Positions 42,275 through 42,363 of a stretch of DNA of 42,363 bases are shown here, one piece after another. Each line of letters begins with the position of its first letter. The first letter of the stretch is position 1. The notes beneath the pieces were generated by a model. That model saw only the letters and a program-made list of their open reading frames with translations. It had not been told where the DNA came from and searched no databases. The stretch spans positions 1 through 42,363 of the forward strand of contig JACOSC010000182.1 of the NCBI GenBank assembly GCA_016179055.1, given 5' to 3'. A program made the position numbers and the translations under genes. This DNA is from Acidobacteriota bacterium (GTDB taxonomy: Bacteria; Acidobacteriota; UBA6911; JACOSC01).

Positions 42275-42363
42275 CCTGGAGTTTGGACATTTTTAGGGAG
42301 TAGGGTACTGCTTACAAACCCAAGCTCCGCAGGAGCGAGCTATAATAGCCAGGGGCTAAGCGA
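42275..42363. repeat. 19-bp repeat and hairpin, continuing past the right edge
   Basis: CCTGGAGTTTGGACATTTT (42275-42293) is identical to 22105-22123. After it comes GCTCCGCAGGAGC (about 42325-42337) with the linker CTATAATAGCC, like the linkers in the 18114-18409 element. The element seems to continue outside the window. Confidence 0.5.

Overview
The window looks like a chromosomal segment of an uncultured Gram-negative-type (diderm) bacterium with mid-range GC (roughly 50-55% by eye). Three things point to a diderm: the type IV pilus ATPase/platform genes, a Tat signal and several secreted repeat proteins. A VWFA-related protein with the Acidobacteria-type layout, a DinB protein and a pilB-pilT-pilC-pilS-pilR block would fit Acidobacteriota or a neighbouring candidate phylum. 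That placement is inference only. No rRNA, tRNA, CRISPR array or intact insertion sequence was recognised.

Layout. 1-822: the end of a probable transposase gene runs in frame into a truncated DUF5674-like gene, followed by a coupled small gene. 1040-2343 (-): an 8-TM membrane protein and a zinc-ribbon protein, overlapping by 4 bp. 3164-9199 (+): a complete 2-oxoacid dehydrogenase cluster (E1alpha, E1beta, E2, a second E1alpha, E3). 9549-11096 (+): DinB and VWFA-related proteins. 11356-15097 (+): a MocR/PdxR-type regulator, pdxS and pdxT (vitamin B6 synthesis, with a repeat element inserted between pdxS and pdxT). 15492-17962 (+): a Tat-exported small subunit and a GMC oxidoreductase. 18644-21690 (-): a 14-repeat FG-GAP protein and a lysyl-oxidase-like secreted protein. 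22357-25042 (-): a molybdenum-hydroxylase FAD subunit and 8-oxoguanine deaminase. 25402-26919 (+): a secreted Asp-box (sialidase-fold) protein. 27126-29024 (-): ApbE and a GNAT acetyltransferase. 29595-32210 (+): clpB, meeting a secreted beta-helix protein (-) at overlapping stop codons. 34177-42100 (-): pilR, pilS, pilC, pilT and pilB.

How genes work together. The E1/E2/E3 genes make one multienzyme complex feeding acyl-CoA. PdxS and PdxT make pyridoxal phosphate, which the adjacent aminotransferase-fold regulator probably senses. PilB and PilT are the extension and retraction motors on the PilC platform, and PilS/PilR is the sigma54-type two-component pair usually linked to pilin expression. 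Two perfect TGTGA-N6-TCACA sites lie upstream of the Tat/GMC pair and the lysyl-oxidase-like/FG-GAP pair, suggesting a common CRP-family regulator for these exported proteins.

The most unusual content is intergenic. Nearly every gap of over 300 bp on the left two-thirds holds multi-hairpin repeat elements. Several are bounded by GTAACTGTTCA / TGAACAGTTAC inverted ends. Others are built as mirrored arms or tandem units whose hairpin cassettes look interchangeable. They behave like a modular, MITE/REP-like repeat system.
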